Shown piece by piece: positions 1 to 7,715 of a stretch of 64,000 bases of DNA (positions are counted from its first letter, which is position 1; every line of letters starts with the position of its first letter). The position numbers and the translations under genes were made by a program. The stretch is from Paenibacillus sp. FSL H8-0548 (GTDB taxonomy: Bacteria; Bacillota; Bacilli; Paenibacillales; Paenibacillaceae). The notes below the pieces were generated by a model. It did not search any database and was not told the DNA's origin. It worked only from the letters and a program-made list of their open reading frames with translations. The stretch lies in assembly GCF_038630985.1 (NCBI RefSeq), contig NZ_CP152049.1:5104501-5168500 (forward strand), read 5' to 3'.

Positions 1-1
1 T

Positions 2-103
2 GTCTCACAGATGAACTTTATTATTGTCATGACTGTGTTTACTTTGTTCATTGTTGCGATGCTGACCAGCTCCTACAATGAAGACAAAACAAGTGGACTG
101 TAA
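2..103 (+). CDS. C-terminal end of an unidentified membrane protein (partial)
   Basis: The last 33 codons of a gene that begins before the window. The visible peptide has a hydrophobic stretch of about 20 residues (NFIIVMTVFTLFIVAML) followed by a short polar tail ending NEDKTSGL and TAA. This looks like a final transmembrane helix with a short soluble tail. A strong hairpin follows at 134-180, so this is the end of its transcript. The family cannot be named from this fragment. Confidence 0.5.
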   Translation, partial: VSQMNFIIVMTVFTLFIVAMLTSSYNEDKTSGL

Positions 104-133
104 GCTAAGCATCTTGCCGGCTTGCTCCACGCT

Positions 134-180
134 AAATAATAAAGAAGTATAGGGCATGTTCCTATACTTCTTTATTATTT
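134..180 (+). terminator. Rho-independent terminator of the upstream membrane gene
   Basis: A perfect 20-bp inverted repeat (134-153 with 161-180) with a 7-nt loop. The outer stem is A/T rich and ends in TTTATTATTT, as in a bidirectional terminator. Confidence 0.8.
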
Positions 181-183
181 ATA

Positions 184-240
184 AACGAAATAAAGCTTCC
201 TGCCGAGCATAGATGCTCTAGCCGGAAGCTTTATTTCGTT
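184..240 (-). terminator. Terminator hairpin downstream of the abrB-like gene
   Basis: Outer arms 184-200 and 224-240 are a perfect 17-bp inverted repeat, and the loop holds a second small stem (GAGCAT at 205-210 with ATGCTC at 213-218). It lies 24 nt past the abrB-like stop codon. Confidence 0.7.
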
Positions 241-263
241 AAAATAGCAAGCATTAACGCTTA

Positions 264-512
264 TTAGCGCTGAATAACTGCCATTTCTTCCATACATACG
301 CCACATACATAACGATCCTTAAAATCACGCACCTCAGCCATAGAGCCGCAAAAAACGCATTTCGGACGATAACGCTCCAAAATAATATGGTCACCTTGGA
401 CGAATATTTCTACTGGGTCGCCCTCGTTCATCAAATAACGTTTACGTAATGATTTTGGTAGGACAATACGGCCGAGTTGGTCCACTTTCCTTACTACACC
501 TGCTGGTTTCAT
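264..512 (-). CDS. AbrB-family transition-state regulator with four-cysteine tail
   Basis: An 82-residue DNA-binding protein. Residues 4-47 are the AbrB/SpoVT swapped-hairpin domain (GVVRKVDQLGRIVLPKSLR...), which in Bacillus AbrB represses post-exponential genes. AbrB normally continues with a multimerisation domain of about 45 residues. Here the tail is short and holds two CxxC pairs (C52/C55 and C70/C73), an arrangement expected to bind one Zn. I start it at ATG 512, which has AGAGG 8 nt upstream; a GTG three codons earlier (521) overlaps that ribosome site. It is a single-gene unit with its own terminator. The fold is clear; the target genes cannot be read from sequence. Confidence 0.85.
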   Translation of the reverse strand: MKPAGVVRKVDQLGRIVLPKSLRKRYLMNEGDPVEIFVQGDHIILERYRPKCVFCGSMAEVRDFKDRYVCGVCMEEMAVIQR

Positions 513-690
513 CACTTTCACCTCTTCTGTGTCTGGTTTCGCATGTCATTGATGAGAAACCTCTGCGTTATAGTGTTTCGATGGCTTATCCGTATATCCT
601 TCATTAATTCATAATTTCTTAATATCCTGCAACAAAAAAATGTTTCCAAAAGATAAAAATTACATAAAATGTATAATTTTTAATCTTTTT

Positions 691-1155
691 TCATTTTAGT
701 CCCGGGAAATCATTTTGCCTAAGCGCCTCATAAATGAAGATTGCTGCTGAATTGGATAAGTTAAGCGACCTAACGGTATCCGTCATCGGCATTCTTACAC
801 AGCTATCTATATTCGCTTCAATAAGCTCCTCCGGCAACCCCTTCGTTTCTTTGCCAAAAACGAAAAAGTCCCCATCCTTGTACTCAAACTGTGAATAGGT
901 TTTTTTTGCTTTCGTGCTGGCATAAAAAAAACGTCCCTCCGGGTAGCCTGCCAGCACCTCATCGAAGGAATCATGATACTCGATCTGGACAGAATGCCAA
1001 TAATCAAGACCTGCCCGCTTCAACGTACGGTCGTCCGTATCGAAGCCGAGCGGTCTAACTAAATGCAAAATCGTGCCTGTTGCTGCGCAGGTGCGCGAAA
1101 TATTCCCTGTGTTTGCCGGAATTTCCGGCTCTACCAAAACAATATGAAATGCCAT
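691..1155 (-). CDS. trmL: tRNA (cytidine/uridine-2'-O)-methyltransferase TrmL (CspR type)
   Basis: A 154-residue SPOUT-family enzyme, the usual length for TrmL, which methylates the wobble ribose of tRNA-Leu isoacceptors using SAM. The N terminus has the family motif LVEPEIPANTGNISR. The C-terminal knot is visible as FGKETKGLPEEL and PMTDTVRSLNLSNSAAI, where the SAM-binding trefoil knot forms. The ribosome site AGGTGAG lies about 10 nt before ATG 1155. It is a single gene divergent from the response regulator at 1305. Confidence 0.92.
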   Translation of the reverse strand: MAFHIVLVEPEIPANTGNISRTCAATGTILHLVRPLGFDTDDRTLKRAGLDYWHSVQIEYHDSFDEVLAGYPEGRFFYASTKAKKTYSQFEYKDGDFFVFGKETKGLPEELIEANIDSCVRMPMTDTVRSLNLSNSAAIFIYEALRQNDFPGLK

Positions 1156-1304
1156 GCTGTTCTATCTCACCTCTCATTTTGATAATTATACACGAAAATA
1201 ACGAATATTTTTACACTCACTTTACGTGCCGTTAATCTTAGGCATAATTTACACCGTCATAATAGAAAGCATAATAGGCTGAAAACATGAAGGAGAGCTG
1301 AACC

Positions 1305-2021
1305 TTGCGAAAAAAAATATTGGTTGTGGATGACGAACCATCCATTTCAATGCTGATTGAATTTAACTTAAAGCTAGCAGGCTATGATGTGCGTTGCGTA
1401 GGTGATGGTGAAGCTGTATTCGACATACTAAAGCCTTTTCGTCCCGACTTGATTGTTCTTGACCTTATGCTTCCCAAAATGGACGGCATCCAAGTATGTC
1501 GTGAGCTGCGTAAGCAGAGCAACGCCGTGCCAATTGTTATGCTTACCGCACTTCAGGATGTTACAGATAAAATAGCTGGACTAGACAACGGTGCTGATGA
1601 TTATATGACTAAACCGTTTAGCCCGCAAGAACTCGTATCCCGCATACAAGCGATATTGCGCCGCATGCAATCACTGCCAGGAATAACCGAGGAGACTGCT
1701 TTCGAGATTGGCCACTTAAAGGTCAAGGTTGAGCAGCGGGAGGTTTTCATTGATGGAAAGCCCGTAGAGCTTACGCCAAAAGAATTCGAGCTGCTCTTAT
1801 TCCTGTGCCGCCACAAAGGAAAGGTGCTTAGTCGCCAGCAGCTGCTTCATGGCGTTTGGGATTATCATTTTCTTGGTGATACTCGAATAGTCGACGTTCA
1901 TATTAGCCATCTGCGTGACAAAATCGAGAAAAACGCGCGAACGCCTGAGTATATCATGACCGTTCGCAATGTTGGCTACAAAATGAATGGACCTCAATTA
2001 GCAGAAGGCTCCTTAGCTTAG
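1305..2021 (+). CDS. OmpR/PhoB-type response regulator, orphan
   Basis: A 238-residue DNA-binding response regulator. The receiver domain (residues 3-118) shows the acidic pair (VVDDE), the phospho-acceptor Asp in LIVLDLMLP, the switch Thr (VMLTA) and the Lys in TKPF. The winged-helix output domain (about 135-232) contains LTPKEFELLLFL and DVHISHLRDKIE. The start is TTG 1305 with AGGAG 10 nt upstream. No histidine kinase gene is adjacent: a terminator and the convergent serC follow. The receiver resembles the PhoP/WalR group, but that does not identify its signal. Confidence 0.88.
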   Translation: MRKKILVVDDEPSISMLIEFNLKLAGYDVRCVGDGEAVFDILKPFRPDLIVLDLMLPKMDGIQVCRELRKQSNAVPIVMLTALQDVTDKIAGLDNGADDYMTKPFSPQELVSRIQAILRRMQSLPGITEETAFEIGHLKVKVEQREVFIDGKPVELTPKEFELLLFLCRHKGKVLSRQQLLHGVWDYHFLGDTRIVDVHISHLRDKIEKNARTPEYIMTVRNVGYKMNGPQLAEGSLA

Positions 2022-2029
2022 CTTGCGTA

Positions 2030-2186
2030 TCCAATTGAACTAGAAATTCACTTTTTTAGACGCTGCGCGAGTAGATCATTCTTACGATCGCTGTTGCAGC
2101 CAGATTCTTTGATTTCCTAAGACATTTGAAGGTAAGAATCCAGCTGCAAAGGCGAACACTCCGTTTCTCCAGAACGATCTTCTCGC
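2030..2186. repeat. Structured intergenic repeat, nested imperfect palindrome
   Basis: The outer arms GCGAGTAGATCATTCT (2067-2082) and AGAACGATCTTCTCGC (2171-2186) pair at 14 of 16 positions. The inner arms at 2094-2109 and 2134-2149 also pair at 14 of 16. The left part (2030-2100) recurs with roughly 75-80% identity at 15621-15690. This gives about a 120-nt hairpin present in at least one full and one half copy. No coding potential was seen. Confidence 0.6.
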
Positions 2187-2233
2187 TTCGCTAAAACTTC
2201 ATTTCCCACTATTTTCTTCCAATATTTCAAAAA

Positions 2234-2280
2234 AAGGGGTTGTTCCAAAGTAGTTTTATCTACTTTTGGAACAACCCCTT
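2234..2280. terminator. Convergent terminator between the orphan regulator and serC
   Basis: A near-perfect inverted repeat, AAGGGGTTGTTCCAAAGTA against 2261-2280, with a single-base bulge. The A-run on the left and CCCCTTT on the right let it serve both strands. Confidence 0.8.
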
Positions 2281-2310
2281 TAGCTTTGCTAGGTTTTTTC
2301 TTTAAAAGGA

Positions 2311-3396
2311 TTACCCGTTGCGCTTTTGGAAATCAAGCATAAATTGCGAAAGTGCCTGGCAGCTTTCCAGTGGAACTGCATTGTAGGTGGAAGCTCTTAG
2401 ACCGCCGACATCACGATGTCCCTTCAAGCCTACAAAACCTTCCTTCTCCGATTCTTTAACGAACTGCTTCTCCAGCTCCTCCGTTTGAATGCGGAACGTA
2501 ATATTCATGAGCGAGCGGTTTTGTGGCTGTGCGCAGCCGCTATAGAAGCCGCCGCTTTGGTCGATCGCATCGTAGATTAGTTTCGTTTTGTCATGGTTGA
2601 ATTGATCAAGCTGAGCTACGCCGCCCTTTTCCTTGATCCACTCCAGTACAAGCTTCATCATGTACACAGAGAAAGACGGTGGCGTGTTATAGAGCGATTT
2701 GCTCTTTGCATGTGTAGCGTAGCGGAACATAGCTGGAATCGTCTTAGGGCTATTCTCAGCAAGATCCTTGCGTATAATAACGACTGTAACGCCAGATGGT
2801 CCGAGATTTTTTTGTGCGCCTGCATAAATTACGCCAAATTTGCTCACATCAATCGGTCTGCTCAAAATATCGCTCGACATATCGGCGATAAGAGGCACAT
2901 CTCCTGTTTCAGGGAATTCCTTGAATTGCGTTCCGCCAATCGTTTCATTAGAAGTAAGATGCAAGTAAGCAGCGTTGTCAGGAACTACAATTTCCGACAA
3001 TGTCGGCATGCGCATAAATTTGTCAGCTTCTGTCGAAGCGGCAACAACCGCATCTCCGACAAGCTTCGCTTCTTTCAGCGCCTTCTCAGCCCATGCTCCA
3101 GTCATTACGTAAGCGCCTTGTTTGCCGGCTGTTAGAAAATTAAGCGGCAGCATCGCGAATTGCGTGCTGGCTCCGCCTTGCAAGAGAAGTACCTCATAGT
3201 TTTCTGGTACGCCGAACAATTCACGAAGCAAGGCTTGTGTTTCATTATTAACGTCCTCATACAGATTGCTGCGATGGGACATTTCCATAATAGACATGCC
3301 CGCACCCTTGTAATCAACAAATTGCTCCTGTGCCTGCTTCAGCACCTCAAGCGGGATTGCCGCTGGTCCTGCATTAAAATTAAACGCTCGTGTCAT
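2311..3396 (-). CDS. serC: Phosphoserine aminotransferase
   Basis: A 361-residue PLP-dependent class-V aminotransferase that converts 3-phosphohydroxypyruvate and glutamate to phosphoserine in serine synthesis (and acts in pyridoxine synthesis in some bacteria). The start MTRAFNFNAGPAAIP is typical of SerC. The PLP lysine lies in YAGAQKNLGPSG, and the C terminus has the conserved GHRDVGGLRAS. AAAGGTGG lies upstream of ATG 3396. It is a single gene with a terminator shared with the orphan regulator. An inverted repeat at about 3493-3536 loosely resembles a PurR-box pair. Confidence 0.96.
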   Translation of the reverse strand: MTRAFNFNAGPAAIPLEVLKQAQEQFVDYKGAGMSIMEMSHRSNLYEDVNNETQALLRELFGVPENYEVLLLQGGASTQFAMLPLNFLTAGKQGAYVMTGAWAEKALKEAKLVGDAVVAASTEADKFMRMPTLSEIVVPDNAAYLHLTSNETIGGTQFKEFPETGDVPLIADMSSDILSRPIDVSKFGVIYAGAQKNLGPSGVTVVIIRKDLAENSPKTIPAMFRYATHAKSKSLYNTPPSFSVYMMKLVLEWIKEKGGVAQLDQFNHDKTKLIYDAIDQSGGFYSGCAQPQNRSLMNITFRIQTEELEKQFVKESEKEGFVGLKGHRDVGGLRASTYNAVPLESCQALSQFMLDFQKRNG

Positions 3397-3565
3397 TTTC
3401 AGATAACCACCTTTTGCATCTTTATTATAATATCGTTATGATAGCAATTTTGGAGGTCCGCATCAAGTATATTCCTCATATTAAAATAACTAAAAGTCGA
3501 ACGTATGTCGTTTTCTCGACATAAACATTCGGATTTTATACATTTTTCATTCAAAATATATAAAA

Positions 3566-3590
3566 AAACGGGTCCCAATAGGACCCGTTT
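3566..3590 (-). terminator. glnA terminator
   Basis: A 10-bp stem, AAACGGGTCC/GGACCCGTTT, with a 5-nt loop. Read on the minus strand it is followed by a run of seven T, 22 nt past the glnA stop. Confidence 0.85.
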
Positions 3591-3611
3591 CTTATATTTC
3601 TTAACGATTGA

Positions 3612-5036
3612 TTAACAATCGTAGTAAAGGCTGAATTCATGAGGATGAATGCGAATAGCTACTGCTTTTGCTTCTGCACGTTTTACTGCAACATAGTTGT
3701 CAATGAAATCTTGCGAGAATACGCCAGCTTCTGTCAAGAACTCAGAGTCTGCTTCAAGAGCGTTAAGCGCCTCGTCAAGCGTTCCAGGAACACTGCGGAT
3801 TTCCTTTTTCTCTTCTTCAGGCAATTCGTAAATGTTTTTGTCGAAAGGACCATAACCAAGAGCAACTGGATCAAGCTTACGCTTAATACCGTCCAAACCA
3901 GCAAGCAGCATAGCTGCAAACGCAAGGTAAGGGTTAGCCGTGTTATCCGGTGTACGGAATTCAATACGACAGCCTTTAGCAGTTACAGCAGCAATCGGAA
4001 TACGTACTGCTGCGGAACGGTTACCTTTAGAGAATACAAGGTTAACCGGTGCTTCGTAACCAGGTACAAGACGTTTGAATGAGTTCGTGCTTGGATTAGT
4101 AATTGCGATCAGGGCTGGAGCGTGATAAAGTACGCCGCCGATGTAGTGCATAGCCATTTCGCTTAGGTTTGCATAAGCGCCTTTGTCATAGAACAAAGGA
4201 GTGTCGCCGTCAAAGATAGAAGCATGAACGTGCATACCGCTACCATTGTCACCGAATATCGGCTTCGGCATGAACGTAGCCGTTTTTCCGTATTGGCGAG
4301 CAGTGTTGTGAATAATATATTTGAATTTCAAAAGATTATCAGCTGTTTTTGTCAATGTGTCAAAACGGAAGTTGATTTCTGCTTGACCGGCAGTTGCAAC
4401 TTCATGGTGATGACGCTCAACGCGAAGGCCTGATTCCTGCAATAGGCGAACCATTTCGCTGCGGATATCTTGTTGGGAGTCAATTGGCGCTACAGGAACA
4501 TAGCCGCCTTTCACCGGAATTTTCGAACCAAGGTTTCCGCCTTCTTCTTTGCGATTCGTATTCCAGCCAGCTTCTTCGGATTCAACAACATAAGATGAAG
4601 AATTCATCGTGCTTTCAAAGCGAACTTCGTCGAAAATGAAAAACTCAGGCTCTGGTGCAAAAAATGCTGTCGTTCCGATTCCCGTAGTTTGAAGATATTC
4701 TTCAGCCTTCTGAGCAATGCTGCGCGGATCGCGGTCGTAACGATCGCCTTCAGGTGTATGAATATTACACATAATGTTTAGAGTAGGATGATCTGTGAAA
4801 GGATCAAAGAACACAGATTCCGTATCTGGCATCATAACCATATCTGAATTCTCAATACCACGGAAACCATGAATTGAAGAACCGTCAAAAGCTACTCCGT
4901 TTACAAAAGTATCAGCATCCACCTCAGCAGCAGGAAGCGTGATATGATGTGCATGACCAAGTAAATCTACAAAGCGGAAATCCACGAACATAATGCTGTT
5001 TTCTTTAATATTGTCCAAAACATTTTGAACTGACAT
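3612..5036 (-). CDS. glnA: Glutamine synthetase type I, long (beta-like) form
   Basis: A 474-residue ATP-dependent glutamate-ammonia ligase. It has the beta-grasp N-domain with VAFDGSSIHGF, metal-site motifs (FFAPEPEFFIFD), the His-rich GMHVHASIF and NPSTNSFKRLVPGYEAP. Firmicute GSI-alpha enzymes are about 444 residues. This one has the extra segment and, near the C terminus, KNIYELPEEE (Tyr403), aligning with the adenylylation loop of enterobacterial GSI-beta. ATG 5036 has GGAGGA 7 nt upstream; the GTG five codons earlier overlaps that site. The promoter is at 5115-5144 and a perfect GlnR/TnrA-consensus box at 5173-5189. No glnR lies adjacent in this window. Activity is certain; whether the Tyr is modified is unknown. 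Confidence 0.95.
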   Translation of the reverse strand: MSVQNVLDNIKENSIMFVDFRFVDLLGHAHHITLPAAEVDADTFVNGVAFDGSSIHGFRGIENSDMVMMPDTESVFFDPFTDHPTLNIMCNIHTPEGDRYDRDPRSIAQKAEEYLQTTGIGTTAFFAPEPEFFIFDEVRFESTMNSSSYVVESEEAGWNTNRKEEGGNLGSKIPVKGGYVPVAPIDSQQDIRSEMVRLLQESGLRVERHHHEVATAGQAEINFRFDTLTKTADNLLKFKYIIHNTARQYGKTATFMPKPIFGDNGSGMHVHASIFDGDTPLFYDKGAYANLSEMAMHYIGGVLYHAPALIAITNPSTNSFKRLVPGYEAPVNLVFSKGNRSAAVRIPIAAVTAKGCRIEFRTPDNTANPYLAFAAMLLAGLDGIKRKLDPVALGYGPFDKNIYELPEEEKKEIRSVPGTLDEALNALEADSEFLTEAGVFSQDFIDNYVAVKRAEAKAVAIRIHPHEFSLYYDC

Positions 5037-5072
5037 TATAATTTCCTCCACTTCCGAACATTAGCGTAATTA

Positions 5073-5089
5073 TGAACAGTTATTGTTCA
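5073..5089. promoter_or_regulatory. Palindrome in the glnA 5' leader
   Basis: TGAACA and TGTTCA separated by 5 nt, a perfect 6-bp inverted repeat between the predicted transcription start and the glnA start codon. It could be an operator or an RNA hairpin; the factor is unknown. Confidence 0.4.
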
Positions 5090-5114
5090 AGTATTTCTCC
5101 AAATCCATGACGTT

Positions 5115-5144
5115 ATTATAAAACTTGCCTTCAATCTCCGTCAA
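5115..5144 (-). promoter_or_regulatory. Predicted sigma-A promoter of glnA
   Basis: On the minus strand, TTGACG (5144-5139), an 18-nt spacer and a perfect TATAAT (5120-5115). This predicts a start near 5108 and a 5' leader of about 70 nt. Confidence 0.7.
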
Positions 5145-5172
5145 TAGCTATGTAAGGTATTTTTTGAATTCA

Positions 5173-5189
5173 TGTTAGGTATACTTACA
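5173..5189. promoter_or_regulatory. GlnR/TnrA box upstream of glnA
   Basis: TGTTAGGTATACTTACA matches the GlnR/TnrA consensus TGTNAN7TNACA at every defined position. It is centred about 73 bp upstream of the predicted transcription start, which fits nitrogen-dependent control of this gene. Confidence 0.75.
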
Positions 5190-5314
5190 AGTTTGAACAG
5201 TAAGTCACAAATACCATCTGAATAATAAACTCAAAAAACCTCACAGCCCTTTAGCAGCATAGGCTAATCTATCTTTTTTCCCATGTCAGCTTTTATAATT
5301 CATTATCGCAAATA

Positions 5315-5357
5315 AAAAAAGAACTCCGTCATTTTAACAATGACGGAATTCTTTTTT
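5315..5357 (-). terminator. aroF terminator
   Basis: Arms of about 19 nt (5315-5333 and 5339-5357) with one mismatch, flanked by A-runs and T-runs. It lies just past the aroF stop at 5370 in the minus direction. Confidence 0.85.
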
Positions 5358-5369
5358 CGATAGCCTACT

Positions 5370-6431
5370 TTAAATTTTCCATTCTTCGAATGCCTCGGCC
5401 GGCGCTTTTGGTGTATCAAATTGTTTGCCCACGATCGGAGCAAGCTTCTCAAGATCCTTGAGCAGATTAGCGAATTGGTTAGGGAACAATGATTGTACGC
5501 CGTCACCGGTCATCGAGTTGTCAGGATCGGTATGCATTTCTACGATCAAACCATTGGCACCGGCAGCTACCGATGCTTTGGACATTGGCTCTACCAGCTC
5601 GCGACGCCCCGTACCGTGACTTGGATCTGAAATTACAGGCAAATGGCTCAATGATTGCAGTACAGGAATAGCTGTTAAATCGAGCGTATTCCGCGTATAG
5701 GTTTCAAACGTCCGAATACCGCGCTCGCAAAGCATAACATTCGGATTTCCGCCTGCCAAAATGTACTCGGCAGCATTTAGAAATTCATCGTAGGTTGAAC
5801 TAAATCCACGCTTGAGCAGAACTGGCGTCTGGATCGTTCCCAGCTTGCGAAGCAGATCAAAGTTTTGCATGTTCCGTGTGCCCACCTGAAGGATATCCGC
5901 ATACTCCGCACAAACATCAACATACTCCGGCGTCATAACCTCAGTAATCGTCAGAAGCCCGTGCTTCTTCCCTGCCTCAGCCATCATTACGAGACCTTCT
6001 ACCCCTACGCCTTGGAAGCTATAAGGCCCTGTGCGCGGCTTAAACGCGCCTCCACGCAATACCTGACCGCCAGCTGCTTTCACTAAGCGAGCAATCTCAT
6101 CGATTTGCTCCGGTGTTTCAACCGCACATGGGCCGCCCATAATAACGAGATTGCTTCCTCCAATTTTCACCCCTTTGATATCAATGACTGTGTCATCTGG
6201 ATGGAAATCACGGCTGGCCAGCTTGTAGGACTTAGAAATTTTGATGACATTGTCTACACCCTTCATCTGACGCAAATGCTCGGCTAGCGTTGGCTCAGCT
6301 TGGCCGATAATGCCGATGACCGTGCGATCCGTCCCTCTCGATACATGTGCCTGTACACCGGCTCTTTCAATATGGGCAACAATTTCACTAATCCGCTCTT
6401 CCGCAATGTTTGCATTTGTTATAACGATCAT
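5370..6431 (-). CDS. aroF: DAHP synthase, type I-beta (3-deoxy-7-phosphoheptulonate synthase)
   Basis: About 353 residues. It catalyses the first step of the shikimate pathway, condensing phosphoenolpyruvate with erythrose-4-phosphate. Residues 1-70 form the ferredoxin/ACT-like N-terminal extension typical of the Thermotoga/Paenibacillus I-beta form. The barrel follows, with MGGPCAVE, RGGAFKPRTGPYSFQG, LLKRGFSST and SDPSHGTGRR. The best start is ATG 6431 with GGAGGA 8 nt upstream; the GTG at 6440 abuts that ribosome site. It is a single gene with its own terminator. The spacer upstream carries a run of short GCTTTTA-like repeats at 6507-6553. Confidence 0.95.
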   Translation of the reverse strand: MIVITNANIAEERISEIVAHIERAGVQAHVSRGTDRTVIGIIGQAEPTLAEHLRQMKGVDNVIKISKSYKLASRDFHPDDTVIDIKGVKIGGSNLVIMGGPCAVETPEQIDEIARLVKAAGGQVLRGGAFKPRTGPYSFQGVGVEGLVMMAEAGKKHGLLTITEVMTPEYVDVCAEYADILQVGTRNMQNFDLLRKLGTIQTPVLLKRGFSSTYDEFLNAAEYILAGGNPNVMLCERGIRTFETYTRNTLDLTAIPVLQSLSHLPVISDPSHGTGRRELVEPMSKASVAAGANGLIVEMHTDPDNSMTGDGVQSLFPNQFANLLKDLEKLAPIVGKQFDTPKAPAEAFEEWKI

Positions 6432-6613
6432 ATGGATCACTCCTCCAAAGTTTTTTTAAAAAAACTTACTTCGTAAACATATATTTTCCACTCATTCGCA
6501 CTTCAACGCTTATTCGCTTTATAGCTTTTATGCTTTTTAGCTTCTACGCTTTTAATCACTAAAGTAAATATACAAGAATAGTCCTCACTCGTCAACCCAT
6601 TTGTTTAAAAAAA

Positions 6614-6672
6614 TATGAGGCCAACATATTTTGCATGTATGTCATCTCATGCAAAATATATTAAACCTCATA
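6614..6672 (-). terminator. ispH terminator hairpin
   Basis: The inner stem ATATTTTGCATG/CATGCAAAATAT (6626-6637 with 6648-6659) is perfect, and the outer stem TATGAGG/CCTCATA pairs 6614-6620 with 6666-6672. On the minus strand it runs into a T-run (complement of 6605-6613). Confidence 0.75.
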
Positions 6673-6685
6673 TCGGTGGTTTGTA

Positions 6686-7672
6686 TTATTCCGACTTCTC
6701 CTCGACTGCAGTTGCTGCTGGGGAGGTTGTCGACTTAACACGAATATTCGGAAGCAGCTTATTCATTTTGACGGTACGCTCAATTTCCCACGTCGCCGGA
6801 TTCGCATGATCATACTTCTCCAAATAGGTAATAACCTCTTTTGTAAGCGGTGTAGGCGTAGATGCGCCTGAGGTTACAGCTACTCGGTCGACACCCTTCA
6901 GCCACTCCTGCTTAATCTCAGACACATCGGACACTCGGTACGCTTTAACCCCTGCAATTTCCTCAGACACCTGAGCAAGCCGATTAGAGTTGTTGCTGCG
7001 AGGATCTCCAACTACGATACATAGCTGCGCTTCGCCCGCTTGCTCCGCAACGGCCTCTTGACGCACCTGAGTCGCTAAGCAAATCTCATTATGAACCTCA
7101 GCTGTAGGGTAACATTCTTGAAGGCGACTGATGATGTGGCGAATATCCCACTGTGACATGGTCGTCTGGTTGGTTATGAGAATCTTTCCTTCAGGTACTT
7201 CGAGTGAAGCAATCTCCTCTTCACGCTCGATGAGATGAACCTGCTCCGGTGCAACACCAATGGCACCCTCCGGTTCAGGGTGGCCCTTCTTGCCAATATA
7301 AATAATATGGTAGCCCTCGGCTGATTTGTTGCGTATTAAATCATGTGTCCTAGTCACATCTGGGCAAGTCGCATCCACGACGGAGAGCCCTTTGTCACGA
7401 GCACGCTGACGTACCTCAGGCGACACGCCGTGTGCAGTAAATATAACAGTCCCCTGCTCAATCTGGTCCAAAATCTCAAGACGATTCTCGCCGTCCAGCG
7501 TAATAACGCCCTCCTGCTCAAATGCCTCCGTTACATGAGCATTATGAACAATCATGCCTAATATATAAATAGGGCGCGGCAGCTCTAAATTTTTGGCTGT
7601 CTGCAAAGCCAGCACCATCGCATCAACAACGCCATAACAATAGCCACGCGGTGATATTCTAACGATTTCCAC
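6686..7672 (-). CDS. ispH: 4-hydroxy-3-methylbut-2-enyl diphosphate reductase
   Basis: The terminal enzyme of the MEP isoprenoid pathway, producing IPP and DMAPP using a [4Fe-4S] cluster. The three cluster cysteines are in [17 protein letters not shown] and NEICLAT, and the HGVSPEV, KKGHPE and GASTPTPL motifs are present. Homologues start with a residue or two before I-x-[10 protein letters not shown], so I prefer GTG 7672 (AGGTG 6 nt upstream). An in-frame ATG at 7729 would add 19 residues, overlap the kinase gene and lacks a ribosome site. The C-terminal tail is Ser/Thr/Ala rich. It follows the two-component pair and may be co-transcribed. Confidence 0.93.
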   Translation of the reverse strand: MEIVRISPRGYCYGVVDAMVLALQTAKNLELPRPIYILGMIVHNAHVTEAFEQEGVITLDGENRLEILDQIEQGTVIFTAHGVSPEVRQRARDKGLSVVDATCPDVTRTHDLIRNKSAEGYHIIYIGKKGHPEPEGAIGVAPEQVHLIEREEEIASLEVPEGKILITNQTTMSQWDIRHIISRLQECYPTAEVHNEICLATQVRQEAVAEQAGEAQLCIVVGDPRSNNSNRLAQVSEEIAGVKAYRVSDVSEIKQEWLKGVDRVAVTSGASTPTPLTKEVITYLEKYDHANPATWEIERTVKMNKLLPNIRVKSTTSPAATAVEEKSE

Positions 7673-7715
7673 TTGTAGCACCTGCTTTCTGACCGGATAT
7701 ACGTCATCATAATAA

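Noticed and set aside
2593..3135. A 180-codon open frame antisense to serC
   Set aside because: SerC is unambiguous on the minus strand and the antisense frame shows no domain or ribosome site.
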